Translations under genes and position numbers: made by a program
The notes under the pieces: model-generated
What the model saw: the letters and a program-made list of their open reading frames with translations, nothing else
The model's database searches: none
What the model was told of the DNA's origin: nothing
Shown: in pieces, positions 1-12,420 of the stretch
Position numbering within the stretch: the first letter of the stretch is position 1
Layout of the letters: every line of letters starts with the position of its first letter
Assembly: GCF_036711975.1 (NCBI RefSeq)
Contig: NC_091973.1
Span: 3,596,001 to 3,660,000 of the forward strand
Length of the DNA: 64,000 nucleotides
Reading direction: 5' to 3'
Source: Onthophagus taurus
Lineage: Eukaryota; Arthropoda; Insecta; Coleoptera; Scarabaeidae

Positions 1-528
1 ATTTCCAATAATACGCGTTAACCGTTTGAAATATCAAAAAAAGTTTCAAACAAAAGTTGTTTAAAAATGGAAAATCTATACTTCTTCTGCGAGATATTTG
101 ATTAATTATTGTTAATTACCGAGATTATTAAGAAGTATTTTTAAAAGGGCTTAGAAGAGGTGTGGATAATTATTAAACGAGCACTTTTTCTAAATAACAT
201 TTTTTGATATTTCATAAAATAAGGGAGGAAAATTAGAAATTCCCACGCCGAAATATTGTAATATAAATATTGCGTGGGAATTTCAAATTTTCCTCCTTTA
301 TTTTATGCAATACCAAAAAATGTTATTTAGAAAAAGTGTTCGTTTAATTTAATTTAATAATTATCTACGCTTCTTCTAATCCCTTTTAAAAATGCTTCTT
401 AATAATCTCGGTAATTAGCAATAATTAATAAAATATCTCGCAAAAGAAGTATAAATTTTCCATTTTTAAACAACTTTTGTTTGAAACTTTTTTTGATATT
501 TCAAACGGTTAACGCGTATTATTGGAAA
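1..528. repeat. 528-bp palindromic (foldback) element
   Basis: The first ~245 bases recur as a near-perfect reverse complement in ~275-528. The outer ends read ATTTCCAATAATACGCG and its complement, and the centre near 260 is a short spacer. No coding capacity is seen. The terminal motif CGTATTATTGGAAAT appears again at 611-626, after the small MITE core, so two palindromic elements seem to be joined here. It is probably a non-autonomous foldback DNA transposon. The left end may lie outside the window. Confidence 0.75.
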
Positions 529-533
529 TACAA

Positions 534-613
534 ATCATCATTGCAAATATGCAACCAATATTACAGTATTGGTATTGCAATACGCGATTTGCATATTTGG
601 TTGCATACTTGCG
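534..613. repeat. MITE core, TGCAACCAATAT family
   Basis: A short palindrome in which TGCAACCAATAT pairs with its complement around GGTATTGCAATACGCG. The same core occurs at 4881-5031, 13004-13144 and 33103-33235. This copy lacks the outer arms seen in the complete copy at 13004-13144. Confidence 0.6.
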
Positions 614-3459
614 TATTATTGGAAATACGTTTGTCGTAGCGGTCGAACAGCCTTAATATATCCAGCTTATTTATACTTAGACAAACATATTGAAGTTTTA
701 TCTTTGTATACAAGTCTAAAAGATATTACGTTTTCTTAATACTAATGGTTATATCACTGTAATGACGATATTTCAACGGAACCCGGCGTAGATGAAAGAA
801 GAAATTCTCCTATTTACGGTTTTCGAACTCAGCGCGGTTTTTACGCGGCCGTGAAAACCGCGACGCTATCTGCATCAACGTTGTTATGCTCTCTTAAGGG
901 AGAGGTCGAGATGAAAGGGACTCTTTTAAATTCCAAACGATGTCTTTCAATTCTCGGAGTCGCCGCGCTAACCGCTTTAAGAAAGGGCGTTTAGGTAAAT
1001 TGAATATTTTCTTTTATTCCGTTCTTCGCATCAGGATGGAAACGTGTGAGGGAAGCCTTTTCTTGGAAGTATAGCTGTCTTTTCGTTTCAAAAGTATAAA
1101 TATTTTTCAAGTTTAAGATAAAGTTTATTTTCAATGAGTTGATTGGAAATGCTGTAGCCAAATAACGAAACGAAACTTAGTTATGTGACTTTCTGACGCA
1201 GATGGCGCTCTTTCGTCCTACCATATTGCGTGCCGCCTCCTTTAACTTAATTAGAAAAAGCTCCCGCCGTAACCGCCGCCGCTCTCAGATGCTTCTAATA
1301 TTTACTCCTAGGTAATTGTTGAGAAACTTCCTAGTGGCACCTACTATATAAAGTAAAGTGCTTTATTGTTTTATTGCGCCATCATTGCTTACTTAGCTCC
1401 ACTCTTATTACTTCGTCCGTCCTTATTACGTAATATATCAGATGCGCCCAGCACTCAGATGCCCACCGAATCTTTTAACTCTATTATCTAATGAATGATT
1501 AACTAAAACTTCAAAGCTTAAATTAATTCAAATATGTGAAAAGATTTGCGTATAGAACTGTATTTGTGAGGTAATTTTGAACATTTCTGTACATGGTAGT
1601 TTTCGAAGGAAATGAGATTCGCATCTGTTCGGATCGTGTTTACATCGATCGGTAACAAATCTTGTAGTTATAGGGTTGTCAAAAATATATTTTCCCCGCA
1701 TTGGCTACTTTAATATTCAAACAATGCGAGCTGGAATCGAAGTGGAAACGGTACATGATTTGAGATAGCGGGAGACCAAAAACGGAGTTTTATTTAGGCG
1801 TCGAGGGAGATGGACCACTACCGAAAATAATTACTATCGATCCGGCGACGTGCTTTATGAAATAATCATCGTCGAGGTTGTATGTAGGTTAAATGGTATC
1901 GATAAACTATCACCCAGGATGGTGACAGAACACAATTTTGCTTTCCGATGTGACGCAAAGTCACCAAATATGTAATAAACAAATTAGGAGTAAATGCTAA
2001 AGCAAGTTGGTGGACAGATGTTTGATTAACAAGAAGTGGTCATAAGTGGAGACGTTGGCAAATGGATATTTGCGAAGTAGTGGTTACCATAGAGACGCGA
2101 TGGTATTCTATCAGGGCAGAAATGTTAAACTCCACTATGGAAATAGATTCGATTGCACTTTAGGAGATGAACGTATCGATTCCCGACGGCAACGCGCCGC
2201 CAGGAGTTGGTTTGCCGTGCAAACAAATAGACGGCACTCGTTGTGTTTTAATTTTGGCCGATGCCAACGCCGGAAGAGACCCGGAAAAAGGGCCGGAAAC
2301 AAGGGGACAAAGATGGTATCGAAAATTTAATGAAAAACTCGCCGTCCAAAAGTGTATCCTCATTACCGATTCCTTTTCGTCGTCCCGCGAGCAAAGAGGC
2401 TCTAAAACGCTCCCTAATCGAATTCCCCATGTAAATCCAGTAAACCCGACATTAAAAGATACATTATGTAGGCTGTATTACGCGAGTCGATTGCAAAATA
2501 CGTATTGGAAATTCTCGCTTCCTGCCATTTTTTAAAGCTCCACTGTTAGGATACGAACTCGTACATTTTTTCTTTTATTCCTTTGCTTCCATATCCGGAC
2601 CGAGCGCAAATTGCAAATCACAACAATGGGTTTTCGCATCGCGCCCGGCCTCCGTCCGCTCTTTTGTTCATGAAAGCTCTTTTCATTTTTACTGATAACT
2701 TTAAGGAATATAAACATTATTGCCTACTACCTACTTCCCTTCCATTAAATCCTAACTCAACAAGATCCTTCATAATAAAAAAATTACAACTAATTTATAA
2801 CAAAGAATTTACTTTTTATTTTATTCTGCTGCCCGCTCAACCTAGGTAGGTCTACAGCCGCAGCTAGAGTAGAGTAGAAGTCATTTAGTTCCGGGTCGGA
2901 TTGACAGCTGCAACATTCATTCCAACCCCGTTTCGCTAGCAGCCTGGTTATTTTTTTCCTCTCGCCATTTAGCTACTTCGGAGAAGTAGCAAAGAAAGTA
3001 AATTATTTGTGAAGCATCAATCAGTGTCTAAGCTCGGAGTTGTAATGGAATTTGGTCCGTTCCACGCTTCGGTAAGCCATCTATCAAAGAACGAAGCGAG
3101 GATAATTAGTTTATAAACTGTTTCCCGTTTTAGATTATGGATTGGTGGATGGGGTGATATGCAACCCGGAGAACCAATTATTCATAAGATAATTATACAG
3201 GGTGTTCTAATCTTAATTATCTTAGCAAAACCTAACAACGAAAATTATCTTGTAATCACTATTTTTTTAATTAAAAAACTTTTCCAATCTTATTTTTAAC
3301 ATTATTATTTCTGAGTATCAATCATCTCATATAATAATAATAATATATAACTCTCAATATATGAATGCAGTAACCATAGTTGCGAAACTACTATGCACTT
3401 GCAATGGGCATTGGATAGTTTTGGAAAGGAAAAGTTTTGCTTAGAAAAGGTGACCTTAT
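614..3459. other. No gene recognised
   Basis: Mixed composition with GC-richer patches around 780-1480, 1600-1950 and 2040-3180. The open frames (up to 122 codons near 2167-2535) overlap on both strands and resemble no family I know. It could be intergenic or intronic sequence with conserved non-coding DNA. I see no RNA gene. Confidence 0.4.
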
Positions 3460-4470
3460 GATAACTCTGAGTTTCTAATTCTAAACTAGAATTAACACTA
3501 GACCTAGAACTAGAAACATTAGGATTTAGCCGCACGTCTTGAAAAACGTGCGGCTAAATCCGAATGTTTCTAGTTCTAGGTCTTGTGTTAGTTCTAGTGA
3601 TAGTGTAAAACTAGAACTAACACTAGACCTAGAACTAGAATCATTCGGGTTTAGCATCATGTCTATCAAGACGGCTAAACCCGAATGATTCTAGTTTTAA
3701 GTCTTGTGTTAGTTCTAGGGATAGTGCTAGTGTAAAACTAGAATTAACACTAGACCTAGATCTAGAAACATTCGGGTTTAGCCGCACGTCTCTTAAGACG
3801 GCTAAACCCGAATGATTCTAGTTCTAGATCTTGTGTTAGTTCTAGTGATAGTGTAAAACTAGAACTAACACTAGACCTAGAACTAGAATCATTCGGGTTT
3901 AGCCGTCTTGAGAGACGTGCGGCTAAACCCGAATGATTCTAGTTCTAGGTTCTAGCATCATGTCTATCAAGACGGCTAAACCCGAATGATTCTAGTTTTA
4001 AGTCTTGTGTTAGTTCTAGTGATAGTGCTAGTGTAAAACTAGAATTAACACTAGACCTAGATCTAGAAACATTCGGGTTTAGCCGCACGTCTCTCAAGAC
4101 GGCTAAACCCAAATGATTCTAGTTCTAGGTCTTGTGTTAGTTCTAGTGATAGTGTAAAACTAGAACTAACACTAGACCTAGAACTAGAATCGTTCGGGTT
4201 TAGCCACACGTCTCTCAAGACGGCTAAACCCGAATGATTCTAGTTCTAAGTCTTGTGTTAGTTCTAGGTCTTGTGTTAGTTCTAGTGATAGTGTAAAACT
4301 AGAACTAACACTAGACCTAGAACTAGAATCGTTCGGGTTTAGCCACACGTCTCTCAAGACGGCTAAACCCGAATGATTCTAGTGCTAGGTCTTGGGTTAG
4401 TTCTAGTTATTATTCAGTTTTAGTTGTTATGTTTCCAGTTCTAGGTCTAGTGTTAGTTTTAGCTGTTATT
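3460..4470. repeat. GTTCTAG hairpin array, copy 1
   Basis: About 1 kb of tandem inverted repeats. Each unit has an arm of degenerate TAGTTCTAG / CTAGAACTA motifs, then ATTCGGGTTTAGCCG, a short loop around CACGTCT, and the reverse complement. The hairpin recurs about eight to ten times with small changes. A second array lies at 14411-14936. There is no coding content. Confidence 0.8.
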
Positions 4471-4489
4471 CAGTTTTTATATTCAGTTA

Positions 4490-4810
4490 TTGTTTCCATC
4501 GATTTGCTGCAAAAATTACAAAATAATTATATTCACTTCACATTTAATCTGGATCAGTATTGGATCTACATTCTTTCGTATGCTGCAGTTTGCATTTGAT
4601 CGGTTATATCTAACCCCCTTGTATTTGTTCAATAAGTTTAGCTTTCTGTCAGCTCACAACCGGCCCACACGATCGCAATCCGATTTGTTACTCATATTCC
4701 CAATTCATCATAGCAATATTTATCGTAAGTCCTTTACGTTGCATGCGATTTCCCTTTGGAATAATCTCCCTGTTGTCATCCACAATGTTACTTGCACACA
4801 TTATTATTGA
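4490..4810 (+). mobile_element. LINE reverse-transcriptase C-terminal fragment
   Basis: The frame ends in HNRPTRSQSDLL, then YRKSF and AISLWNNLP. This pattern (HN-TR, a basic Y-KSF, then LWN-LP) marks the extreme C-terminus of ORF2 in many insect non-LTR retrotransposons of the CR1/jockey kind. Everything upstream, including the polymerase core, is missing, so this is a severely 5'-truncated dead copy of about 100 codons. Family assignment within LINEs is not possible from this piece. Confidence 0.6.
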
Positions 4811-4880
4811 ATTCAACGTAAAGTTTTAGGATTTGAAAATCTCATAAAGAATTAATATTATTAAAAACTACATAACATGT

Positions 4881-5031
4881 ACAATGTGACGTCTTCATTG
4901 GAAGTATGCAACCAATATCACAATAACGGTATTGCAATACGCCAATCGCGTATTATATTATATTATAGTGTGATATTGGTTGCATACTTGCAATGATGAC
5001 GTCGAGTACGATAATTAATTAACACACTGTA
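4881..5031. repeat. MITE, TGCAACCAATAT family
   Basis: Palindrome with arms GTATGCAACCAATATCACA and its complement. The right side carries the full outer arm ending ATTAATTAACACACTG followed by TA. The left outer arm is degraded. Confidence 0.7.
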
Positions 5032-7299
5032 TTATTATACATTAAAATAATAACTAATGAATGAATTATATAAAGATGCCCCACGATGTGTAAACTTAAA
5101 AATAACTACCTATTTATTCACACGTTGCAGTTTATTATTTGATTTACATTTACAAGCTTTGGAACGCGGTAATTACAAACCTGTCCGCGCTGGCGCTTCG
5201 TCTGAAAACGAACCGGAATTAATGGAAATAGAGACATGGAGGTCGGTCCAAGCGTAAACCCCCGGCTCCTCCGCCCGCACACAAACAGAATCATCCCAGT
5301 TTAGGGGGGCCGCTATTGCAAATTTCATTTCAATTTGTGCCCATATTTTAGAATAGAGCCAGCCCCGAATTTATGCTATTCCATACTTGTTTATATTATA
5401 AAGTAATTAATTACGTTGATTACTGCGTGCGAACCGTAACAGTATTATTATAAACAGTCCAATAACTATGGGCGACCCCCCCCGGAGCGCCCCCCTAACT
5501 CAATCGATACACGACATGCCGACGATTTTAACGTTTTGCTGGATAATTATTTCCGATCGCGTCGAACGTTATGAATTATTTTAAATTAACACTTCGATAG
5601 GTCGCACATTTTCGGGTACACTTCCTCCAAATAACGACCAATTGTTGCGACCAACCCGCTTTAATGAAAGAATCTTAACCCCATAGTCGTCGAATAAGCC
5701 CCGTAACAAAAAAAAAACTCGGAAATATTGCTATAAAAATATACATAGCGCTACCGCTCGGTCGCAATATGGACAAAACAACCTTTCACCCCACTTTTTT
5801 ATCTTTTGTATACGTCGACACGTCCGGGTAAAATTGGCGGATAAATATAAATCCGCATCACACATAAACAAAACAAAAAAAATTATTTTCGAACAATTTT
5901 GAAACAAGATAATTTAAAGTCAATATTTATAATTTTATAGGTAATAAAATGAGATTTGAATATCGATTAGATTATAATGTTAGTTTTGTTATTTTTGTTA
6001 AGGGTTTATTTTGTTCAGACTCATCGACGTCAAAATATGCAGTAAATTAACTTTGGCCCGGTACGTAATTAAAGCCCAATATCGCCGTAGTAATAAAGTA
6101 GATTATAATTACCCCCTGTATGAGGGGGATGATTAAAATTTCCTGCGCACACTTTTCGGGCGCGTAAACGGCCCTCTGATTTGCTTAAGCCGAATCCAAT
6201 TAGCAGTTTGTTTGGCCCTTTTCGCAGTCTCGTCGCGTACCTCGTACTCCATAAATTTACTTTTATTGGGGGGCCCACAGAACGTCCGAACATAGTAAAT
6301 GATAGCGGAGCTCCTGGGCCGACAAAAAAAAGGCCCGCAGCATTGATTTATTTCGATAGATTATGCCCATATTTCACGCGGCCCGTTCCTTTTACACCAA
6401 TGTCTGACGTGTCGGGATCCCCAAATCGAAAACTCTGTTTGTACTTTCGGCTTTCAAAATGTGACGATAATTTACAAAAAGAGAACGATGACCGTTTTGA
6501 TTTATTTCACTCCCCGCCGCGTTACTACTACGTTTGTCATTTTCGATCGAATGCAGTTTATCTCAAACCATTTTTTCAACATCCATTACTTTTATTTCAT
6601 CATTTTACTTCGCAATTATTTATTGGTTTAACCACAAGATGATGTTATTTGTATTTTCGTATTATATCGATTTCGTTTTCATACCCAATAACTTTCTTTA
6701 TAATACAGTTATGTCGTTCAACGAAATAAATTCTTAAAGTTACGGTTTTCCGATGTAATAAGATAGTCGAACAAATACGGGGAAGTAATCACCTTCCTTT
6801 TTTAGTTTTTTTTTATAAATTGTTTTATAAATTTATGTTATTAATAAATTTATTCTAAAATTTTTTGAATGTGTTAGAGTTATTATGGTATAAAATTTTT
6901 ACTGCTAGTATTAGCTGGGATTTCAGTGGCAACCAATTTACCACCGGCAACAAACATTTAATTCCTACGCACTGTAAAATTAATTTGTGAAATGCAGCTG
7001 GAATTTTTGTCCGTATGCTCTTTATCGATCCGTCTACCTAAAGTTGACGAGGCCGACTCATCAAATGTGCATTAACATATCTTCTCTTCATTAGACCATC
7101 AAAAATACAAGCACTCAAAAAATAATATTTTTTTAATTTAATAATAAATTTATAAAAAAAATCGATCACAATATATTTACCTCAACAACATTTATAACTT
7201 CCAAGGATTAATTGGATTTTCAAACACTAATTTCATTATTAAAAGTAATTTCTTCAAAAATTGTGAGTTTCATAAATTAAATAAGAAATCAATTTTTAA
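5032..7299. other. No gene recognised
   Basis: Mixed-composition DNA with GC-rich patches near 5160-5560 and 6040-6560. The longest frame (6181-6642) has no family resemblance and no splice-supported neighbours. A C-run near 5477 is unremarkable. From about 6750 the sequence becomes very AT-rich and grades into the satellite. Confidence 0.4.
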
Positions 7300-10200
7300 C
7301 CATTTTTAAAAAATCGAATTATCAAAATATTGTGATGAAATATTCGCGACTTATTGAGGAAACTACGTACTTTTTCATAAACAAAACCGCACTTGAAAAT
7401 CTGAAATAGCTTTTGAGATAATAATTATTTAATTTAACTTGAATTTTTAATATTTTACTAAGTTATCAATTTTTTAAAAAAATCGCGATAAATCGAATTA
7501 TCGAGATATTTTCATAAAACATTCGCGATTTATAGAGAAAAGTATGTACTTTTTCATGAACAAAACCGCATTTAAAAAACTCAATCCGTTTTTGAGATAT
7601 TAATTATTGAAGTTAGCTTAAATTTTTAACTTAGTTTTAAAATAATCGTGAAAAATCGAATTATCAAGATATTTTGATGAAATATTCGCGACTTATAGAG
7701 GAAACTACGTACTTTTTCATAAACAAAACCGCATTTGAAAATCTGAATTAGCTTTTGAGATAATAATTATTTAAGTTAACTTGAATTTTTAATATTTTAT
7801 AAAGTTAGCAATTTCTTAAAAAAATCGCGATAAATCGAATTATCGAGATATTTTGATGAAACATTCGCGATTTATTGAGAAAAGTATGGACTTTGTCATG
7901 AACAAAACCGCATTTGAAAATCTCAATCCGTTTTTGAGATAATAATTATTGAAGTTAGCTTAAATTTTTATCTTTGTAGGTTAATAATTTAAAAAAATCG
8001 TGAAAAATCGAATTATCAAGATATTGTGATGAAATATTCGCGACTTATTGAGGAAACTACGTACTTTTTCATAAACAAAACCGCATTTGAAAATCTGAAT
8101 TAGCTTTTGAGATAATAATTATTTAAGTTAACTTGAATTTTTAATATTTTATAAAGTTAGCAATTTTTAAAAAAAATCGCGATAAATCGAATTATCGAGA
8201 TATTTTGATGAAACATTCGCGATTTATTGAGAAAAGTATGGACTTTTTCATGAACAAAACCGCATTTGAAAATCTTAATTCGTTTTTGAGATAATAATTA
8301 TTGAGGTTAACTTCAATTTTTATGATTTTATGTAAGCAATTTTTAAAAAAATCGTGATAAATAGAATTTTTAAGATATCTTGATAAAACATTCGCGACTT
8401 GTAGAGGAAACTACGTATTTTTTCATAAACAAAACCGCACTTTAAAATCTCAATTCGTTTTTGAGATATTAATTATTGAGGTTAACTCGCATTTTTGTTT
8501 TTATGAAGTTAGTAATTTTTTAAAAAAATCGTGAAAAATCGAATTATCAAGATATCTTGATGAAACATTCGCGACTTGTAGAGGAAACTACATATTTTTT
8601 CATAAACAAGACCGCACTTTAAAATCTCAATTCGTTTTTGAGATATTAATTATTGAGGTTGACTCGAATTTTTGTTTTTATGAAGTTAGCATTTTTTTTT
8701 AAAAATCGTGAAAAATCGAATTATCAAGATATCTTGATGAAACATTCGCGACTTGTAGAAAAAAGTATGTACTTTTTCATGAACAAAACCGCATTTAAAA
8801 ATCTCAATCCGTTTTTGAGATAATAATTATTGAAGTTAGCTTAAATTTTTATCTTTGTAGGTTAACAATTTAATAAAAATCGTGAAAAATCGAATTATCA
8901 AGATATTGTGATGAAACATTCGCGACTTATAGAGGAAGCTACGTACTTTTTCATAAACAAAACCGCCCTTGAAAATCTGAATTAGCTTTTGAGATAATAA
9001 TTATTTAAGTTAACTTGAATTTTTAATATTTTATAAAGTTAGCAATTTTTTAAAAAAATCGCGATATATCGAATTATCGATATATTTTGATGAAACATTC
9101 GCGACTTGTAGAGAAAAGTATGTACTCTTTCATGAACAAAACCGCATTTGAAAATCTGAATTAGCTTTTGAGATAATAATTATTTAAGTTAACTTGAATT
9201 TTTAATATTTTATAAAGTTAGCAATTTTTTAAAAAAATCGCGATAAATCGAATTATCGAGATATTTTGATGAAACATTCGCAATTTATTGAGAAAAGTAT
9301 GGACTTTTTCATGAACAAAACCGCATTTGAAAATCTTAATTCGTTTTTGAGATAATAATTATTGAGGTTAACTTCAATTTTTATGATTGTAGGTTAACAA
9401 TTTAAAAAAAAATCGTGAAAAATCGAATTATCAAGATATTGTGATGAAATATTCGCGACTTATTGAGGAAACTACGTACTTTTTCATAAACAAAACCGCA
9501 TTTGAAAATCTGAATTAGCTTTTGAGATAATAATTATTTAAGTTAACTTGAATTTTTAATATTTTATAAAGTTAGCAATTTTTTAAAAAAATCGCAATAA
9601 ATCGAATTATCGAGATATTTTCATGAAACATTCGCGATTTATAGCGAAAAGTATGTACTTTTTCATGAACAAAACCGCATTTAAAAATCTCAATCCGTTT
9701 TTGAGATAATAATTATTGAAGTTAGCTTAAATTTGTATGATTTTATGTAAGCAATTTAAAAAAAAATCGTGATAAATAGAATTTTTAAGATATCTTGATA
9801 AAACATTCGCGACTTGTAGAGGAAACTACGTATTTTTTCATAAACAAAACCGCACTTTAAAATCTCAATTCGTTTTTGAGATAATAATTATTAAAGTTAG
9901 CTTGAATTTTTATGTTTTTATTAAGTTAGCAATTTTTTAAAAAATCGTGAAATAAAGAATTATCAAGATATTTTGATGAAACATTCGCAACTTGTAGAGG
10001 AAACTACATATTTTTTCATAAACAAAACCGCACTTTAAAATCTCAATTCGTTTTTGAGATATTAATTATTGAGGTTAACTCGAATTTTTGTTTTTATGAA
10101 GTTAGCATTTTTTTAAAAAAATCGTGAAAAATCGAATTATCAAGATATCTTGATGAAACATTCGCGACTTGTAGAGAAAAGTATGTATTTTTTCATAAAC

Positions 10201-10390
10201 AAAACCGCACTTTAAAATCTCAATTCGTTTTTGAGATATTAATTATTGAGGTTAACTCGAATTTTTGTTTTTATGAAGTTAGCAATTTTTTAAAAAAATC
10301 GTAAAAAATCGAATTAGCAAGATATCTTGATGAAACATTCGTGACTTGTAGAAAAAAGTATGTACTTTTTCATGAACAAAACCGCACTTA
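7300..10390. repeat. ~175-bp satellite, about 17 units
   Basis: Tandem head-to-tail AT-rich units, with the landmark ACAAAACCGCA recurring every ~162-180 bp from about 7382 to 10377. Each unit also carries ATTCGCGA, TACTTTTTCAT, TTTTGAGATAAT and AAAATCG. Adjacent units are often less alike than alternate ones, suggesting a higher-order structure. The array ends abruptly at ~10390. There is no coding content. Confidence 0.85.
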
Positions 10391-12420
10391 TTCAGTTAAT
10401 CTATATAATATTGAAGTTAATCACTTATTCAGTTAATTCAAATTTTTTTATTAAAAAGTAGATGATTTTCTTTACAAATTGTGATAGTTTCATAAAAATT
10501 CCGCAAGAACTCGATTTTTAACAAATTTTATTATACAAAAAAGCGATACCGGGATAAATTAAATAATCGAATGAACGACAATAAATATGTCAACCGAGGT
10601 CTGTTTTATGAGAGTTTTGGGCACCATTAACAATGTTTATTTGCCGCGGATTATTTGCGTTAAATCGTCGTCCAAATTAGAAATTTCAAGGGAAACAAAA
10701 CTAACGTGGACCCATTTCGTCGAAACGAATCAATATAATAATTGGGATGTTCGACTGACGACAGAAAAAGCCATTACGCTCAAAAATTATTATCGGAAAT
10801 TCGAAAATTTGGTTATTGCATTCTGTTGGATGGATTTTTTAAATCAAGTACGTTTTTATGGCTTCGTCACTTTGTTTGTCGCAGAAATAGTTATCAAAAA
10901 GTAATTAGCACATCAAAAGCACATCAGAAACTCTTTGTAAGTTTAATTTTAATTTTTTTTATTGTAGTTATAAATTTTTACATAAATCAGAATAAAACTT
11001 GAAACTTTCTGCTGAGAATAAAAATTTTTAAAGTTAAAATTTATTTCCCTCTAAGGGGCGACGGTATCACAACTTGGAATAAAATTTGTTAAAAAACAAA
11101 TTGTTAACTTCTCTTGAATTAAAATTAATTGATCAAAATTCATTTCGAAAATAGAACATATTTTTGGTGCTGTGTGCCAAAAAGCAATTTCGTACACAGG
11201 GTAAAGCGGATATTCGCATCTTTCGAAACTTGTACAAACTCATTCTCAACGCCAGTTCTTTTATTAATATTCGACGCGAAGGGGAAATAAGTTGCGCAAA
11301 GTGTCGGATGAGAGAAGAAGGAAAAAGTAAATAATGCCATGCCGGGTCTCCTGGGGAGTTAATTAAAAAAAGGGAGAAAACTTACCACGTGATTCCAAAG
11401 GAACCGAGGTGAAAGGGCGTCCTAACAACACGGCGCTTCGTACACAACTGCGCGCAAAAGGATTCATCCTACCCTCCTGAGCGCCAGCTCTTTTAAACCT
11501 CTATGCGCTTGTCACAACCTGTCTATATCCTATTCTTTATGTATATCATCATCATTAATATATTAAATATATAAAATAAATGATATCCTTGAAAAAGTTC
11601 CTTAATGGGACCGATTTCAGATTGGGTTCATCTTCAGGCGAATATTTATTTTTTTTTTATAATTTGTGTATAAAAGAAAAAAAAGTATTATTAATGGGAG
11701 GAGGTTAAAGCTTCCCGTGGTTCCGGAAAGCTCTTTAATGGAAGTCTGGCGAAAGAATTTCAAACTCCTCCCTCGATATTGGATGAGGATTTCAAATAAT
11801 AATCGAAGGGGGTCGGTGTCCTATAGCATCGAATTTATTTTCTATTCTCGGTCACGAGTCCATCGAATACGATCCAATTTAAATCCCGTAATTTCGTTAG
11901 ATAGAGAAATTCATTTTCCAACACACTAATTTCAGTGTATTAATTTCAATCTACTTCCACATCGACCTCCCGACGTCAAACATTTACAATTACGATTATT
12001 ACTTGCCCGATTGTTTGGAGTTTAGAGAGTTCTATAATCCTCCTGGTCAGGTCCCGGCCTCATTAATCCCGTTATAATCATAAGTTTTCTCTGATACTCT
12101 ATATGTGTCCATTCAGGGTTATTTAATATCAAAGCTATCATATTACATGACACTATAAGTTTTCATTTATTTTATAGAGCCGAAAAAAATCTATATTTAA
12201 TCTAATCTAATTAAAATGACGCAATTTAAATTTTTTGACCCAAACAGTTTTTGGAGTAATAAATTTTATTTTATTCGAAAACTTTCCGTGCTCCGAATCA
12301 TTTAAAAATTAAATGGAGTCGCCATCTATTCGCCGTGAGTTAAACTATTTTTATGTTCAAAATATTAAAGAGATAAAACTGTTATTTTAAATTAAAAATA
12401 ATATAAAATATTTATTAATA
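10391..12420. other. No gene recognised
   Basis: Intergenic DNA between the satellite and the zinc transporter. A 105-codon frame at 10587-10904 and an 87-codon frame at 11666-11929 resemble nothing I know. The last few hundred bases probably contain the 3' untranslated region of the minus-strand zinc transporter. Confidence 0.4.

Noticed and set aside
6181-6642. 153-codon plus-strand frame
   Set aside because: Lengthy only because of local GC-richness; contains no recognisable motif and is overlapped by a minus-strand frame.
10587-10904. 105-codon plus-strand frame
   Set aside because: No family resemblance, no supporting splice sites, and an overlapping frame of similar length; probably chance.
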